64,000 bases of DNA from Cephalopachus bancanus. Taxonomy: Eukaryota; Chordata; Mammalia; Primates; Tarsiidae. The stretch spans positions 16,247,501 to 16,311,500 of the forward strand of contig JAPVLO010000003.1 of assembly GCA_027257055.1 (NCBI GenBank). The letters are read 5' to 3'. Under the pieces are notes generated by a model. It was not told the DNA's origin, made no database searches, and saw only the letters and a program-made list of their open reading frames with translations. Made by a program: the position numbers and the translations under genes. Positions 1 to 13,241 of this stretch are shown piece by piece (within the stretch, counting starts at the first letter, position 1; each line of letters opens with the position of its first letter).

Positions 1-39
1 AAAGATGCATACTATTTTAGTTTATGAGGTACTAAGATT

Positions 40-500
40 TATGTGTTATGATTGGGCATTTAGGTTGTTTCCAGTTTATCTAGATTACAAGTGATACTGT
101 CATTAATTTATATGCATACATCTTTGAGAGATGATCTTAGTTTACGTTTCTGAAAAAGGAATTGTTGGGTCAGAAGTAGCATTTTTAACTTTGATACGTA
201 TTACCCCATAGAAATGTTATTTCCATTCATAGTCCTGGAAACTTTGTATGATGATCCCATTTCCCCTCACTGACACTATCAGGCATTTCCCTGTTTTTTG
301 TTTTTATTTCCATTCTTCTACTTACTAGTTCCATTGAACACTTTTTAAACATATTTATGTGCTAGTTACATTTATTTGTGAATCATATATACAATCCTTT
401 GCCTATGGTACAGTCTGTTGCTGAATTCATTTTTTTGATATGAAGGTTATTTTTGTGTTACCTGTTTTTGTGTTATCTATTTTTGTGTTGCACTTTTTTC
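40..500 (-). mobile_element. Old L1 fragment, antisense
   Basis: The string around 61-175 (AGGTTGTTTCCAGTTTATCTA, then AGGAATTGTTGGGTCA) matches the complement of an L1 ORF2 region that is common in mammals. The boundaries are uncertain. Confidence 0.45.
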
Positions 501-1124
501 ATGGTCTGTTTTTTGTCTTTCAACTTTGTACATATAATATGGAGAAAGGTATGTGTACTTGTGTGTTTTAGATAGACAAGTCTTTATTTTTCTTTTTATG
601 AGTCTAGTGTAATTTTTATATCTTCCTCATTTCCTTCAATTATTATATGTGCTTATGTATGCATAATATTTTCTTTTATGTATGTTTCTTTTTAGCATTT
701 TGAGTTTTTCTTAACTTTTTAATATGTTACTCTTTAACTCACCCAGTATTTTACTTTGTTACATGATGAAAACTAGAGCCCTAATTTTAGTTTCATCTGA
801 ATATTTAGCCACTAGTCCCAAAGTCATTTATCGATTGATCATTTATTTTCCTGTTTTGAAATACTATCTTTATTATAGACTAAATTCTTTTTTGTATGTG
901 GGTACTTCCAATGTCATTTCATAGATTTCTTGGATCTTGTACCAGTACTCACTGTTTTAATTCATGAAGTTTTATTAAGTAATGAGGCAAACTCCTCCTT
1001 ACTCTTTTGCGTAATTGTTTGGGTTTTTTTTGTTTATTTTTTTGTTTTTCACATTTTTGCTTAAAAGTGAACTATCTTTTTTCCAGACTATTAAGTAATC
1101 TTGGGGTTTGGGTTTTTTTCCTTT

Positions 1125-1135
1125 CTCTCTCGCTC

Positions 1136-1186
<51 letters not shown>
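1125..1186. repeat. (CT)n microsatellite
   Basis: Nearly pure CT dinucleotides with a few interruptions (CGCT, CTGT), followed by a short TG-rich stretch. It makes artificial Ser/Leu and Arg/Glu open frames on the two strands. Confidence 0.95.
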
Positions 1187-1188
<2 letters not shown>

Positions 1189-2128
1189 TTGTGTGTTTTT
1201 GTTTTGGTTGAAAAGGTTACATTTACAGTTTAATTCAGAGAAAAGTGACTTTTTTCCATGTGGGACCGTGATGTATCGCCCTCCCTCCATTATAGATACA
1301 TAATGATAACGTCACTCTACTTCAGTTAAAATTAGCACTACTGATGTGCCCTAATATTCTGAATAACCATCTGGGAATATTTACATTCTTAGATTTGAGA
1401 AACTACAGAATTGTTTTAAGTGTGTGTGTATGCACAATGATAAAGGACAAAAGTTTTCTTAAGATATCTTAAGTTTTTGAGAACAGTGCAGACATTTAGT
1501 TTAGTTGAGGTAATGTAGAGCGGCTTTGTATTTATTTTCTAATGTCCCACAGCATTATCTTTTTGTATTGACAATGACAGTTCCCTGAAAAGTTATGTGA
1601 AAATAGAATAAATAAGATGCAATTCATTTATAACAGATTAAATTGACTTTCTGATTAAAGAAATATTATGAATACTTTTTTTTGAAATAAGTAACTGAAT
1701 GTAAAACAATAATGACAGCTTAATTTATGTATAAATTATCTTACCCTTTCTTTGATAAATACTTTCTTGTCTGGTTTCATCTTCAAAATTATGTACATGT
1801 TTGATTTGATTCCTTTTTTTATTGAAGTAAAGATACTTTCCAGTTTAATATGAGTTGTTTTCAAGCAGAGAACTAAGCATTTTTTCCTTTCCCTGTCTCT
1901 ACTGTATTTAATAAAATTGCTAATTTTATGTATCAACATTTTGACAAGGTTAAAAACTTTGGTAACAATATTTTGGTTAAAATACTGTGCTAAGTATTTC
2001 GTATTTTATTAAACAATATGTTTTCTGAACACATGTCTGTGTCCCCTTCACATTATTTTTTAAATAAGGTGAAGTATAAATAAATTAAAATAAGCAGATA
2101 TTAATGCTCTCCTAAAAACTTGACTCAA

Positions 2129-2415
2129 GCTGGGCTCGGTGGCTCAGCCTGTAATCCCGCGCCTTTGGGAGGTTGAGGTGAGTGGATTGCCTGAGCCCGC
2201 GGGTTCGAGACCCGCCTGGGCAGCGAGACCTCATCTCTACAATAAATCAAAAAATCAGCCGGGCATGGTAGTGCATGCCTGTAATTCCGGCTACTCGGAA
2301 GGCTGAGGCGGAAGGATCGCTGGAGCCCAGCAGACGAGGCTGCGGTGGCCGGGAGCGGCCACTGCACTCCAGTCTGGGTGAGCGAGTGAGACTCCAACTA
2401 AAAAAAAAAAAAAAC
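2129..2415 (+). mobile_element. Alu dimer
   Basis: Complete Alu of the lineage-specific type described in the summary, ending in an A-tail. Imperfect target duplications AAAAACTTGACTCA and AAAAACTTGTCTCA flank it. Confidence 0.95.
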
Positions 2416-3369
2416 TTGTCTCAGGTAGAAATGGAGCCTATTTTCAAAAATGTATCTGACTCCATATCTGGTTGTCAGATTAAAGATCACAGTCTGTGTC
2501 TCCTAATTGTTAAAAATGTTTAAGTAATACAAATATTGCTATAAATTGCTGAGAAAAAATGTAGAACATTAAAAAAAACAATTCGTTATTTTTAAAAAAT
2601 TAAATATAGTGGGTAATCATATCTAATTAGATTCAATGTTTTATTGTATTATATCTTAAAATGAGATAAAGAGCTAAGTATTGATCAGTATTTAAAAATG
2701 GAGGTGAATGTGACTAATATAATGAACAACTCTTTTTCAAAGAAATTATTTGTTCTGATATCACAAGTGTGTTAGAATCCCTATAGCCTGGTATAGGGTG
2801 CCAGACTGGTATTTTGTCCTTAAATATTAAGTACCCTCTAGTAAGGCAGAGATCTATTTCCTAGAGATTTTTTTTCAAGTTAATTCTGCAGTCTACTAAT
2901 ATGGTATTTCTAATACTTCCAGTATAGCACTTTTATACCTGATGATAGCTTTTGAATGCAATTTACATACTCATTGTATCAGGTAACTGTGACAAACTGC
3001 CTGTCACAAACTAGTTGTATTTTTAATAAAGTAAATTTTAGCCTTTGGAGAATTATTTTTAGATAGTATGATCTTTGCCTTAAATTCATGAATTGAGTGG
3101 AATGAACCTTAGTAGAACGTAAATTGAGAGTTTCTTTTCTAGGTTTAGTCCTGAAGATGCCCTTGGACTTGGTCAAATGTTGATCAGTCGGGATCATTGC
3201 TACAGGACTACTTTTGAGTGAATGAATAAGGTCTGAGCCTGGGAAGATACAGAATTAGACTATAGTGTGATAGCTTGAAGGAGCAAGTGAGCCTTGTGAT
3301 TCAGTTTAATATTTAGTGATGGTTCTCCTGACTCATTATTCCTCCCTTCCTCTGTGTCATTAGTTCAGC

Positions 3370-3966
3370 GCACCTTCATGCCTGCCCAAGATTATTGAAA
3401 CTATCTCTATTCACTGGTGTCTCTAGCCACAGCCTTGCTCTCCTTCTATTTTATGTTTCCTGTCTAGCCTTATCCTTCTGGAGCACTAATCTTGGATCAT
3501 GTGCTTCAGATCTTACCATGACTCCCCATTACCTCCAGGTTCAAATTCAAACTCCTTAACAAGACATGCACAGCTCTTCAGGGGCTGGGCCAGCCCCCTT
3601 GCTCCTATTTCTTCAGCAACGTTGAATGGTTGGCATGCCCCTGAATGTGCAGTGCACTTTTTTTTTTCCAAATTCTCTTTCCTTTTCTTTTTTGTTTCTC
3701 TTCCTTCCTTCTTTATTTCCTTCCTTCTTGTTTAATTAACTTCTGCTTATTCGAGTCATGTTAGACTTTAGTTCCCTACCGGGTTAGATGCTCCCTCTTA
3801 TGTCCCTTTGTAGAACACTGGGTTTACCATCCAGATTGTTAATGTGTGTTAAGCTGTCTCTTCTCAATTAGATTGTAAGCTTTTGAGGGTAAGGTTGATG
3901 TCTTATTTACTATTGTATCTCCATTGTCCACTGGACATTCAATCATTGCTTGTTGAATGAATCATC
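3370..3966 (+). mobile_element. L2 LINE 3' region
   Basis: CTCCCCATTACCTCCAGGTT..AACTCCTTAAC and the terminal TTGTAAGC..TGTTGAATGAATCA pattern are typical of the L2 3' end. The interior includes a CTTCC-rich patch. Confidence 0.6.
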
Positions 3967-4194
3967 TTTGAATATATCTGGTGGTGGCAGTGGTGGTGTT
4001 GGTGGTAGATTTTTGATCATTCATTTCACAGTCAGTTTGAGGTAGATGGTCATAATTTGGGATGGTTTCAGTGGCCATAGACTTTAATGAAATTAATTGG
4101 ACCAAATGGAATCTTTATCTCACTATTTCTAAACCAATTGTAGGTTAAAGTAGAAGCAGGACTATATCAATAACTTGTTCATCTATTCTTTGTT

Positions 4195-4500
4195 TTGTTT
4201 TGTTTTGTTTGTTTTCTGTTTTTAGTTGGGAGTCTCACTCTGTCACCCAGATTGGAGTGCAGTGGCCATTGCCGGCCACCGCAGCCTCGACCTGCTGGGC
4301 TCTGGCAATCCTTCTGCCTCAGCCTTCTGAGTAGCTGGAACTACAGGCGTGCGCTACCATGCCCGGCTAATTTTTTTATTTATTGTAGAGATGAGGTCTC
4401 GCCAAGTTGCCCAGGAGGGTCTCGAACCCGCAGTCTCAGGCAGTCCACTCACTTCAGCCTCCCAAAGCGTGGGATTACGGGCTGAGCCACCGAGCCTGGC
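4195..4500 (-). mobile_element. Alu dimer, antisense
   Basis: Starts with a TTTTG-rich tail complement. It is flanked by a perfect 17-bp target duplication TTCATCTATTCTTTGTT at 4178-4194 and 4501-4517. Confidence 0.96.
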
Positions 4501-7500
4501 TTCATCTATTCTTTGTTACATCTGACACCCCTACCCCTCAATATTTTCTAAAGGGAAGGCCTCTTTGGCCATAAATAACCTTTAAACTTAGATCTGTCTT
4601 TGGGGGAATGAAGAATTCAGGGCTATCCTGCATTCGTTGACAAATGCAAATCATAAGTGTTCTCCACTTTTCCTCCTTCCACAGAATTTTATAGAAAAAA
4701 TAGTTTAAGCATTATGTTCAACTTTAAGTGGGTAGCTTTAGGGAATTATGTAGACAAGGATAGAGACAGTCTTATTAGTTTGTCTTTGGTGTAAATAATA
4801 GATTTTGAGTTTATGGTATTTGAGGATTTTTTTGTATTTTTGAGCACTCTCTGGTGGACGTGTTTCTTCTGCTGGATGCCTTTCTAAGTTACAGTCGGCA
4901 AAACATGCCCTACCCAGTTCTCATACACTAGGGCTAAACCTAATCCCATACAAAGGGCGAGTGAGTTGGGATTTTGTTGTTGTTTGGTTTTGGAAATTAA
5001 TAAATATTTCCTGTTTTTTCCCTAGGGTAGTGGAATCCTTTATATTCTATAGACTGCAGGTCCATTGTCCGGTGGGAATAGTTTGTTTTCCTATAAAGCT
5101 AACTCTCTATTGGTCATTTTGCCTTGTCTGAGGAATTTTGTGTTAGCAAAGTTCAGGTTGCACCAAGAGCCTTCTTTGTATTGCTGATGAAGCCCATTTT
5201 GATGCAGTACCATGTGTAAAATGATGAGTGCTATTTGTAGCAACATTAGTTGTGACACACATTGATCATAAACACAGTAACAACCTTCCAGAGTATAATC
5301 ATGTGGCAACAATCACAAAGATCTTCAGTCATTAGAAACTGCTGGCATGGTCTATGTAAAGTAGGGGACCTGCTGATAGAGCCATCAAGCTAATTTTACA
5401 TGAAATATTAACAAGCTTTGTGGCATGGAGCAGAGGAGATAAATTCCTACAGTCTGATAAATTGGTTCAGCAGAATGATAAAAAGCAGCACAATCTGGGA
5501 CGGGCTCTTAAGCAAGGTGAACTTTGCCTCGTGGAATCCATATTCTTCCTTAGAAACCTTGAGTGAAATTCTTGTGCAGCACTTGTGGAACGCTACATTA
5601 AGGTTGTCACCAAGGCTGCTTCCAGCCGTCTGCAGGGGAAGGAGCACCTCCTGCTCTTGCTTAGTGTAGTGTTTCGCCTGTCTCCAAGGGGCTTCACTGC
5701 ATCCATAGGTTTCCCTCCTGCTAATGCCCAATTAGAATGCCAAACTGGAAGATAAATCACTTGAAAAGGGTACAGGACACTAAATCAAAAACAGTTGAGA
5801 GAGATGGTGGCAGAGGGGAAGTGTGACGAAAAGATGAGAAGGGTTAAACAATAAGCTGAAATGAAAAAGGCCTGGTTTTTTAAAAGCTGAGTTTTAGACA
5901 CTGGGATGTTGGAAAATAAAAATCAGCTAAGTTCATATAAGGCTGACTCATGAGTTCAAAGGTTGAAACCCCTTGTGCAGAGAGGCAGTTAAGATTCAGC
6001 AGGCTAAACAGCTGTGGAGTCCAGCAGAACCCCTGAATATTTCTTCCCATCATGTGACGTTCTTTTGACTTGTTCCCCGAATAGATGTCCTTCTAGCTCA
6101 CAATGGAAAGAAAGCAGGACCCGGAAGACCTCTCTCTGTTGTCCATGATTCATCCCTTACAACCTTTTGGACTTTAGGTAGATCTAAGTTACTCCAAGAA
6201 AGCACCCAGCTGGCACTTGCGCACCTCCTCTCTGTCCCCGCTGCTGGCTGTAGGCAGGTGCAGCCTTGCAGCAACCTGCTATGAGCACCTCTCCCTCCCT
6301 GGCCTTGGTAGTAGTGCTGCCTCAGTTACATGAATACTACTTGTTTGATAGCGAGGGATTCTAGCCCCTGATTTAAAATTAAATTTAGAAATAATTCCTC
6401 AGGGAAGTGATGCATGTCTGAAAATTTTACTATGCTTTCTCTTTTCCCCAAATTGCCCACTTAAGTTTTAGGGTCACTTTATACTCTAAAAATGAAACAA
6501 ATTAGAACCATTGACTAGACATCTAGTAAGCCTATTCTGTTTATATTCAATGCAGTCCTGAAAATGTAATAAGATAAAATTTCTGAAAGTTAAATGGGCA
6601 TATGTGTTAGGATGAGGAGAGATTTTATTTCAAGAGAACTATGAATATTAATTCCAAATCATGGCTTCCACTGGTCCTGATGCCTGGGACATGCTGCCAC
6701 TGGATGAGAGCTTTGCAGGTGTTAGGGTCTGTGGAAGGGCTTTCTCTCTGGCAGGGAGTGGGGCAGGAAAGCTGACTTCCCTTTGCCTTGTGGACTGTGC
6801 TAGACACAGCGGTATAATGGTCAACAAAACAGAGTAAAGTCTCTTCTGGAATCCCTGGAAACAGCTTCATACCAGAAGGTGGCATTGCTTGGAATTACAT
6901 AGTAACCAATAGTTACTCTGAACATTGTATCTGCTGCAGAGTAGAAATAATTCTGTCCCTATCTCTCAGGTCTCCCCCAGTGCAGGAGAATTCTTGTGGC
7001 TACATGATCCAGCATCTTGAGTCAAGCTCTGATGATAGAGAAATTAAGAGAAGCCAGCACTGTGCAGAAGAGAAGCCAGCACTGTGCAGTGTCTCTGCCC
7101 AACTGAGAACCTATCTAGTAGGTTAAAAGGCAAACTCAGCTAAACAAAAAACAAAAAAACCCAGGCCATTTTAAATGGATAATAATTAGTGATAGTTAAT
7201 GTTAGTTACTCCCATACTTACATTGTTGTTCCACTTTTGCTTAACTATAGGACCTGAAATGTGTTCCCAAATATTAGGTGTAATTTTTGCTTTCAAAATA
7301 ATGTTAACCTAAATATTGCAAGTAACTTAAACCATGCATTTTTATGTGTTTTATTCCATGTTTTGATTTATTCATAATTGGGAGCTTTTAACCATTCCCT
7401 TTCCCCCGTTTAATCTTTCTTGGTACACAAGTGTTGATTCTATGGTTTTTAGAAACCCAACATAATGGCTATAAAAAAATTTTTTTAAATATTTGAATTT

Positions 7501-7644
7501 TCAGTCCTTCCATTTTGGTGTATGAAGCTCATTAATGTTTGACATCTTTAAATCTTTTATTAGAATTATGATAATTCAGAGAAGTTTCATTTGTTGAAAA
7601 TGTTCTTAAAATTGGTGAGGTGTTTTGTTTTGTTTACTTTTAAT

Positions 7645-7815
7645 TACAGATAATAACTATCATTGAATGTTTACTTTGTGGCTTGATCTATCCTATTAGC
7701 TAGGTACTGTTATCTTTAACTTAAGATAAAGAAACACATTGCCCAAGGACACACAGCTAAGCAAGCTGGAATAGAAACCCAGACAGTCTGCCTCCAGCCC
7801 CGGCTCTTAAACCGG
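7645..7815 (+). mobile_element. MIR SINE
   Basis: Contains the MIR core pattern GCCCAAGGACACACAGCTAA followed by CAGACAGTCTGCCTCCAG..GCTCTTAAACC. Confidence 0.75.
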
Positions 7816-8118
7816 TATGATATATACTGCCAGAGATAACCTAAAAATAACCCCGGAAGTCATCCATAGGGATGGGATAGGGTATCTGCATGGGAATTTC
7901 TCCAGTTGCTGTGAAGCTCTGTTTCTGACAATTGGCAACATTTAGATTACAATGGAGAGAGAACCCTTACTCATTCTGTTTTACTCTTTCATTTTCTTAC
8001 ACTCTTGTACAGCTCCTTCGCAGACATCAGATTTTCAATCCATCCCATAACTGCTGATCTTTCTAAAAGTTTCCACTTGTCTCTTTTCTGTTCCTGCTGT
8101 CACCTGGTCTTTCTAGGC

Positions 8119-8285
8119 CTGTGGTTCTCAACTTTGACTGCACTTTGGAGTCACATGGTGGGCTTAAAAAATACTGCCACAGGTCTCACCCCTAGAGATT
8201 CTGATTTAATTGGACTGATCATCAGGATTTTTTTTCCTAACTCCCCAGGTGATTTTGATGTGCAGCCTAGCCTAAGAATGACCGC
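8119..8285 (+). mobile_element. MER5A-type hAT fragment
   Basis: GTGGTTCTCAACTTTGACTG at the start, GAGATTCTGATTTAATTGG in the middle and CCCAGGTGATTTTGATGTGC near the end match MER5A organisation. Confidence 0.75.
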
Positions 8286-9986
8286 CGTAGGCGGTGTATT
8301 CATGGTTGTGTCCTGAACCTGCCACCTCTTGGCTTCATTTAATTCTGCATCTAACCCAGAACTCAGTTCATCCCTTCATTATCTTGCCCCTTGCCTCACC
8401 TCACTTCGTGTCAGTCTGCCCTGTATCCTGAATCCATCCAATAATTATAGCTGCTCAACTTTCAAAATCCTGCAGAGGGTAATCACACCACCATGTGGCT
8501 TAGTACTACTACACATTCATGGTCTCAGATCTCAGCTAAGCCTACTGTGCTTGCTGGCAGTACTTTGTTTCTATGTTTAGCTCTGACACCCGTTAATGAC
8601 AGAACCTCTTCTAAATCTTCCCCATTCTACCACATTCTTGGCAGACTACCTTAACTCTCTTACTTCACACTATGGATGTGAAGATGCCTTTAAATAATTT
8701 TTTTTTCTTTTCTTTTTCTTTACCCTTTGACTAGTTCTTTCCCCTTGGTCTAGGTACTCAAATATTCCTTTAAAATTAAACTAGAAATCCTCTGCTTTAT
8801 CTCACTACTCTTTGGCCCTTTCACTTACTGTCAGGTTTCCAGAGAAACTAGCTAATTCACTGTTATCATCTCTCACTTCCCGTTCATTTACTTTTAAAAC
8901 CATTTTTACCTTTCTACCCTTATGCTCCCTCAACTGCCCCATCCCTGTCAAAAACACTCAGAAGTCACCAAGTACATACTTGATCTAGTGGGCATTTCAG
9001 TTCTTGTCTCATTTTTTCTTGAACTCTTTGAAAAAGAAAGCCCAGCCAAATAAGCCCTTCTGTGACTTGCTTCCTGAAGTCTTTCTACTTCTCTGAGCGT
9101 CACTCACTCTTAGTCTCTTTCATGCATCATGGTTCTATAATATTAATTACATCCATTCTTGGCCACCTGCTAATAGTATGCTTTGCCTGGGAGAGTAAAT
9201 ATGTACCCGACTGTGGCTGACTCCCCTGTTTTTATCTCTAGGTTAACCTTAGCATTCTGAGCTTTATGTATCTGTTTACTCTTCATTTATTCAATTACTT
9301 TTTTAAAAAATTGAGCGCACACTAAGTCTTATTGCTTTGCCAGGCCCTGGAGAATTTAAAGACTACTGTAGTGTTATCCCACATGTAGTCCACTGGCAGC
9401 TCATATCATTTGGGATGCTTGTGAAAAGATAGATTCCTAGGCTCTTCAACTGGTCTCTCAAGTTGTGATCTATACCCGTGGGCCTTATTTATACTAATAG
9501 TTGGTAACCACTAGTCTCCTAGATATGAGACATCGCTGCATGATGTCTTAAGAGTCACTTAAAGTGTGTACAGAAATTCATTACTGTCTCCCTTCTCTCA
9601 CTGTACCCAGCTTTATGGATGGCATCACTAGTTACCTAATCCCTAACCATGTCCAACCCTCATTCTCCCTCCTTGGCCTCTCTATCCACCACCTCTTCCC
9701 ATCAGTCACTGGCCAAGCTCCTTGAATTCAGAATTCTTACTTTCTCTTGACTTTGCTTCCTTTTGCTACATTTTTGGTTTGTGCACTTATTTCTTTCTCT
9801 TTTGGACCTTATAATAATATTTTCCCCTGTCTTTATTTTCTAAACGTCTGTAAGTACAGAAATGATTCTGGTTGCGCTCCCTTTTAGTCTTTCATGGTTA
9901 TTTCTTGCCTAGAGGATGAGCTACAGGCCTTTTCAACCTTGTCTGTGAGTCATGGAAGAGTTTATAGCATAAATGAGCCTTAAAGC

Positions 9987-10150
9987 AGTGCTTCTCAGCT
10001 TAAATGTGCCTGCGGATCACCTGGAACTCTTGTTAAAATGCAGATTCTGTTTCAGTAGTTCTAAGGGAGAGGCCTAAGATTCTGAATTTCTAACAAGCTC
10101 CCAGGTGTTAGCTCTCAGATGTTACCAATGCTGCTGGTCAGTGGACCAGT
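9987..10150 (+). mobile_element. MER5A-type hAT fragment
   Basis: Begins GTGCTTCTCAGCTTAAATGT, with CAGATTCTGTTTCAGTAG inside and AACAAGCTCCCAGGTG towards the end. A second, more decayed copy is likely at 9380-9510. Confidence 0.7.
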
Positions 10151-10455
10151 CTTGGAGTATGAGAATCCCAAAAGACCACCTAAGAAAAGTTAGATGCTTC
10201 CTTCTCTCACAGTGTTCTAAGCATGCTTTGACTATATCCTATATCACACTGCATTTTCAGAGACTGCTTGTACTGAAGTTACTTCTGAATGAGAGGTGGC
10301 CTGTGTACATGTTAACAAGTGGAAACGCTGTAATGATTAGACACACACACACACACAGCCTGATAAAACCAAAGGAAAATGACATTCCAGAAATGAAGAG
10401 GCAATACAAAGCAGTGAGTTGGTCTTGGTCTTATCTGCTAATTCTAATCCCAGCG

Positions 10456-10690
10456 GCATTTCTTACTGCAGCTTCAAACTCCTGGTCTCAAGGGGTCCTC
10501 TTGCCTCAGCCTCCTGGGTAGCTGGGACTAAGGTGCGTAGCACCACATCTGGCTAATTTTTTTATTTTTTAAACAGACTTGAGTCTCCCTCTGTTGCCCT
10601 GGATGGTATTGAACTCCTAGCCTCAAGTGATCATCCCGTCTCAGCCTCCCAAAGTGCTAGGATTATAGGCATGAGCCACCGCACTCAGCC
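10456..10690 (-). mobile_element. Alu, old, partial, antisense
   Basis: Antisense Alu without the 3' tail; sequence such as CCTCCCAAAGTGCTAGGATT and GAGCCACCGCACTC. It lacks the lineage-specific changes, so it belongs to an older (AluJ-like) layer. Confidence 0.85.
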
Positions 10691-11139
10691 TACCTGGCAA
10701 TTTTTTATTTGATGCCTGATGTTTTGGTACTTTGTTAGGTACTGAATGTTTTTTGTTTTTCTGGATTCTCAACTTCATCTCTTTAATTCAGAGGAGTTTG
10801 CCGTACTCTGCCTGGGCTTCCCTTCCTTGTACTGCGACCTGGAAATTGTCTCAGTGTAGTAAGCTGGGGCACTTGTGGGACTCATCTCATTTGCTTTTCA
10901 TGTCTCAGGAATCATTGTTTTCCTTTGCCTAATGTTCAGTATCTTACAAACTGTTGGTGCCTATATTGTGTTTGATTTTTGTTTGTTTGTTTCAGATGGA
11001 AGAATAAATCTAGTGTGTATTTCTTCATCTTGTCCAAAAGTTGACATCCGGGGGTCAAGTGGAATGCGGAAGAGTAGAGTTTGTAATGCTTATGTAAGGA
11101 TAGTGACAAGGCTGTATACTAGTTGTACTAGCCCCAGTC

Positions 11140-11850
11140 TGTAAACAGTCCATTTTCATCAACAGAAAGTAGTTAAACTGTGGTATGTGAATATAATGAG
11201 AATGAGCAGACTATAACTAAATGCAACAACATGAATAAATCTCACAAACATAATGTTAAGCAAAAAGTCAGACATAAACAGTTACATCCTATGTGATTTT
11301 GTTTGTTTGTTTGTTTGTTTGTTTGTTTGAGTTGGAGTTTTACTCTGTTGCCCAGGCTGGAGAGCAGGGGCACACTCACGGGCACCCCAGTGTCGACCTA
11401 CTGGGCTCCGGTGATCCTTCCACTTCAGCCTTCCAAGTAGCTGAAACTACAGGCGTGTACTCTAATTTTTTGGTTTACTGTAGAGACGAGGTCCCATCAA
11501 GTTGCCCAGGCTGGTCTTAAACCCACGGGCTCAGGCAATCCACTCGCCTCAACCTTCCAAAGTGCTGGAATTTCAGGCTGAGCCGCCAAGCCTGGCCATA
11601 TTCAATTTTTAAACTGGCAAAACTAGTCTATGGTATTAGACGCCAGGATAATGATTATCTTGAGGAAAGGGTAGTAAGTTGGAGGAGACGTGGGGATTTT
11701 GGGGCTTCTAGTAATGCTGTTTATGTTTGTTTGTCTTTAAAACTGTTTCTTGTTTTTCTCGAAGTCAAACATGAGAGTTTGACTTTGAGAAAATTCCTTG
11801 AGCTGCATACTTATGTGTCACTCTACTATATGTATGTTATGCATCAATAA
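11140..11850 (+). mobile_element. Old L1 3' region, interrupted
   Basis: ACTGTGGTATGTGAATATAA, ACATGAATAAATCTCACAAA and GATAATGATTATCTTGAGG are typical of old L1 ORF2/3' sequence. The element is split by an antisense Alu at 11299-11598. Confidence 0.6.
11299..11598 (-). mobile_element. Alu dimer, antisense
   Basis: Has a (GTTT)n tail complement and then GAGTTGGAGTTTTACTCTG, inserted into the old L1. Confidence 0.92.
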
Positions 11851-12082
11851 AAAGTGGCTTGGCCCCTCCTCTCCCCTCCCACCCACCTCCAAGGAAAAGG
11901 TCAAGGCTGCAAGCCAAATGCGTGACAGGAAACTAGGACTGGACTCCCAGTATAGAGCCTGGAACTGAGAAAGTGCTGTACCCAGAATCCTGGCAGAAAG
12001 TGTTGTACCCTGCTGTAGGCTGAGGGTAGAAATGGGCACCCACAAGGACTCCTGGCAACACGTAGGGACCATAGACTCAAGT

Positions 12083-12138
12083 ACCCTGATCTGAGACACT
12101 GAAATAACAGAAACCCTGATCTGAGACACTGAAATAAC
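12083..12138. repeat. Tandem duplication, 30-bp period
   Basis: ACCCTGATCTGAGACACTGA plus ATAAC occurs at 12083 and again at 12113, separated by AGAA. Confidence 0.9.
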
Positions 12139-12603
12139 AACTGGTTTGAAACCAGTAAACTTTGTAGGACCCTGTCAGAGCCACTGATAATACTGGCCCA
12201 CTTGAAGGGCTCCACTCCCAAGGCCACTTTTGAGACACTGGCAAATGGGCTCTTGTCACATTTTGAAAAATAGAGCTGTAGATTGGTTTATGGCGCACTG
12301 CCCATGGCCAAAGACATCGTTTCTGCATGTGGCACACACAGTGATGCATCCTTACTCCAAAGCAAAGCTTTGTTGACATCTATAAGCGTTTTATAAGAAG
12401 AGCGTACATACATGTGCGACTCCCCCATTAAACCGCAACTTCTCGACAGTGTGGAATTCTTTCATCATCATAACTCCAGAGCATAGGATAATGACTAGTG
12501 TACATTTGGGGCCCAAAACACGTTGTTTAATAAGTCACTGCGAAGTAGTCATGGAACACCACTGAGTTCTGAACATAGTGCTCAGTGTGGTTTTTTTTTT
12601 TGG

Positions 12604-13241
12604 TGACTTAATGGATATTCTTTTATCATTGTGTTAGACATTTCAAGTAATTTATACCAAGGGACTTCATCAGTTTCATTACATAAGTCAAAACAGTATT
12701 CTTCAAAGTAGGATCTTGTGTCCTAGGGGGTACACTGCAAGCCGACCCTTTGGGATATGGAAAGAAAATTAATTAGAGAGAGATAGAGACAGAGCAGAGA
12801 TACAAATAATAATTTTTAAAGGTACTGTGATATAGTTTGACTTATAATTGAGTAGAAATTTCAGATATAGAGCTTATTAATTCTCATCATCCATAAAACC
12901 AGAAAGGGCTTCACTGTTGTTTGGGGAGTCAATGAGTCTATGATAAAATACTGCATTCTTGAGAAGAAGCTCTTCACAGGAGAAGAGGTAGATCTATGTT
13001 AGCATTTAAAGTGAAATGCCTCAGTGAAGAAGGGAGAGGATTTATCCTAAATTTTTACTAAAATATAGATACTGCCTCTATTTAGAACAGTTTAGACTAT
13101 TGTTGCTGTTAAAGCCTTGCCATATGCAATGAAATTATTAGTGGACAAGGTTTCTCTGCTAATTGGTCAGCACTTTACATGCATGTTTTAATACAGTTTT
13201 AATAGCACCAACAAAATGATAAAAGAATATCCATTAAGTCA
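12604..13241. mobile_element. Unclassified element with 32-bp inverted ends
   Basis: Positions 12604-12635 (starting TGACTTAATGGATATTC) are the reverse complement of 13210-13241 (ending GAATATCCATTAAGTCA) with one mismatch. The similarity stops abruptly on both sides of the arms. The interior of about 574 bp has no long open frame. The shape suggests a non-autonomous DNA transposon, but I do not recognise the family or a target duplication. Confidence 0.45.

Noticed and set aside
1007..1303. Ser/Leu-rich and Arg/Glu-rich open frames on both strands
   Set aside because: They are translations of the (CT)n microsatellite; no family motif or splice context.
11818..12379. Overlapping minus-strand frames of about 100 codons
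   Set aside because: They depend on a 30-bp tandem repeat with length divisible by three and on three frames being open together; no recognisable domain, promoter or splice signal.
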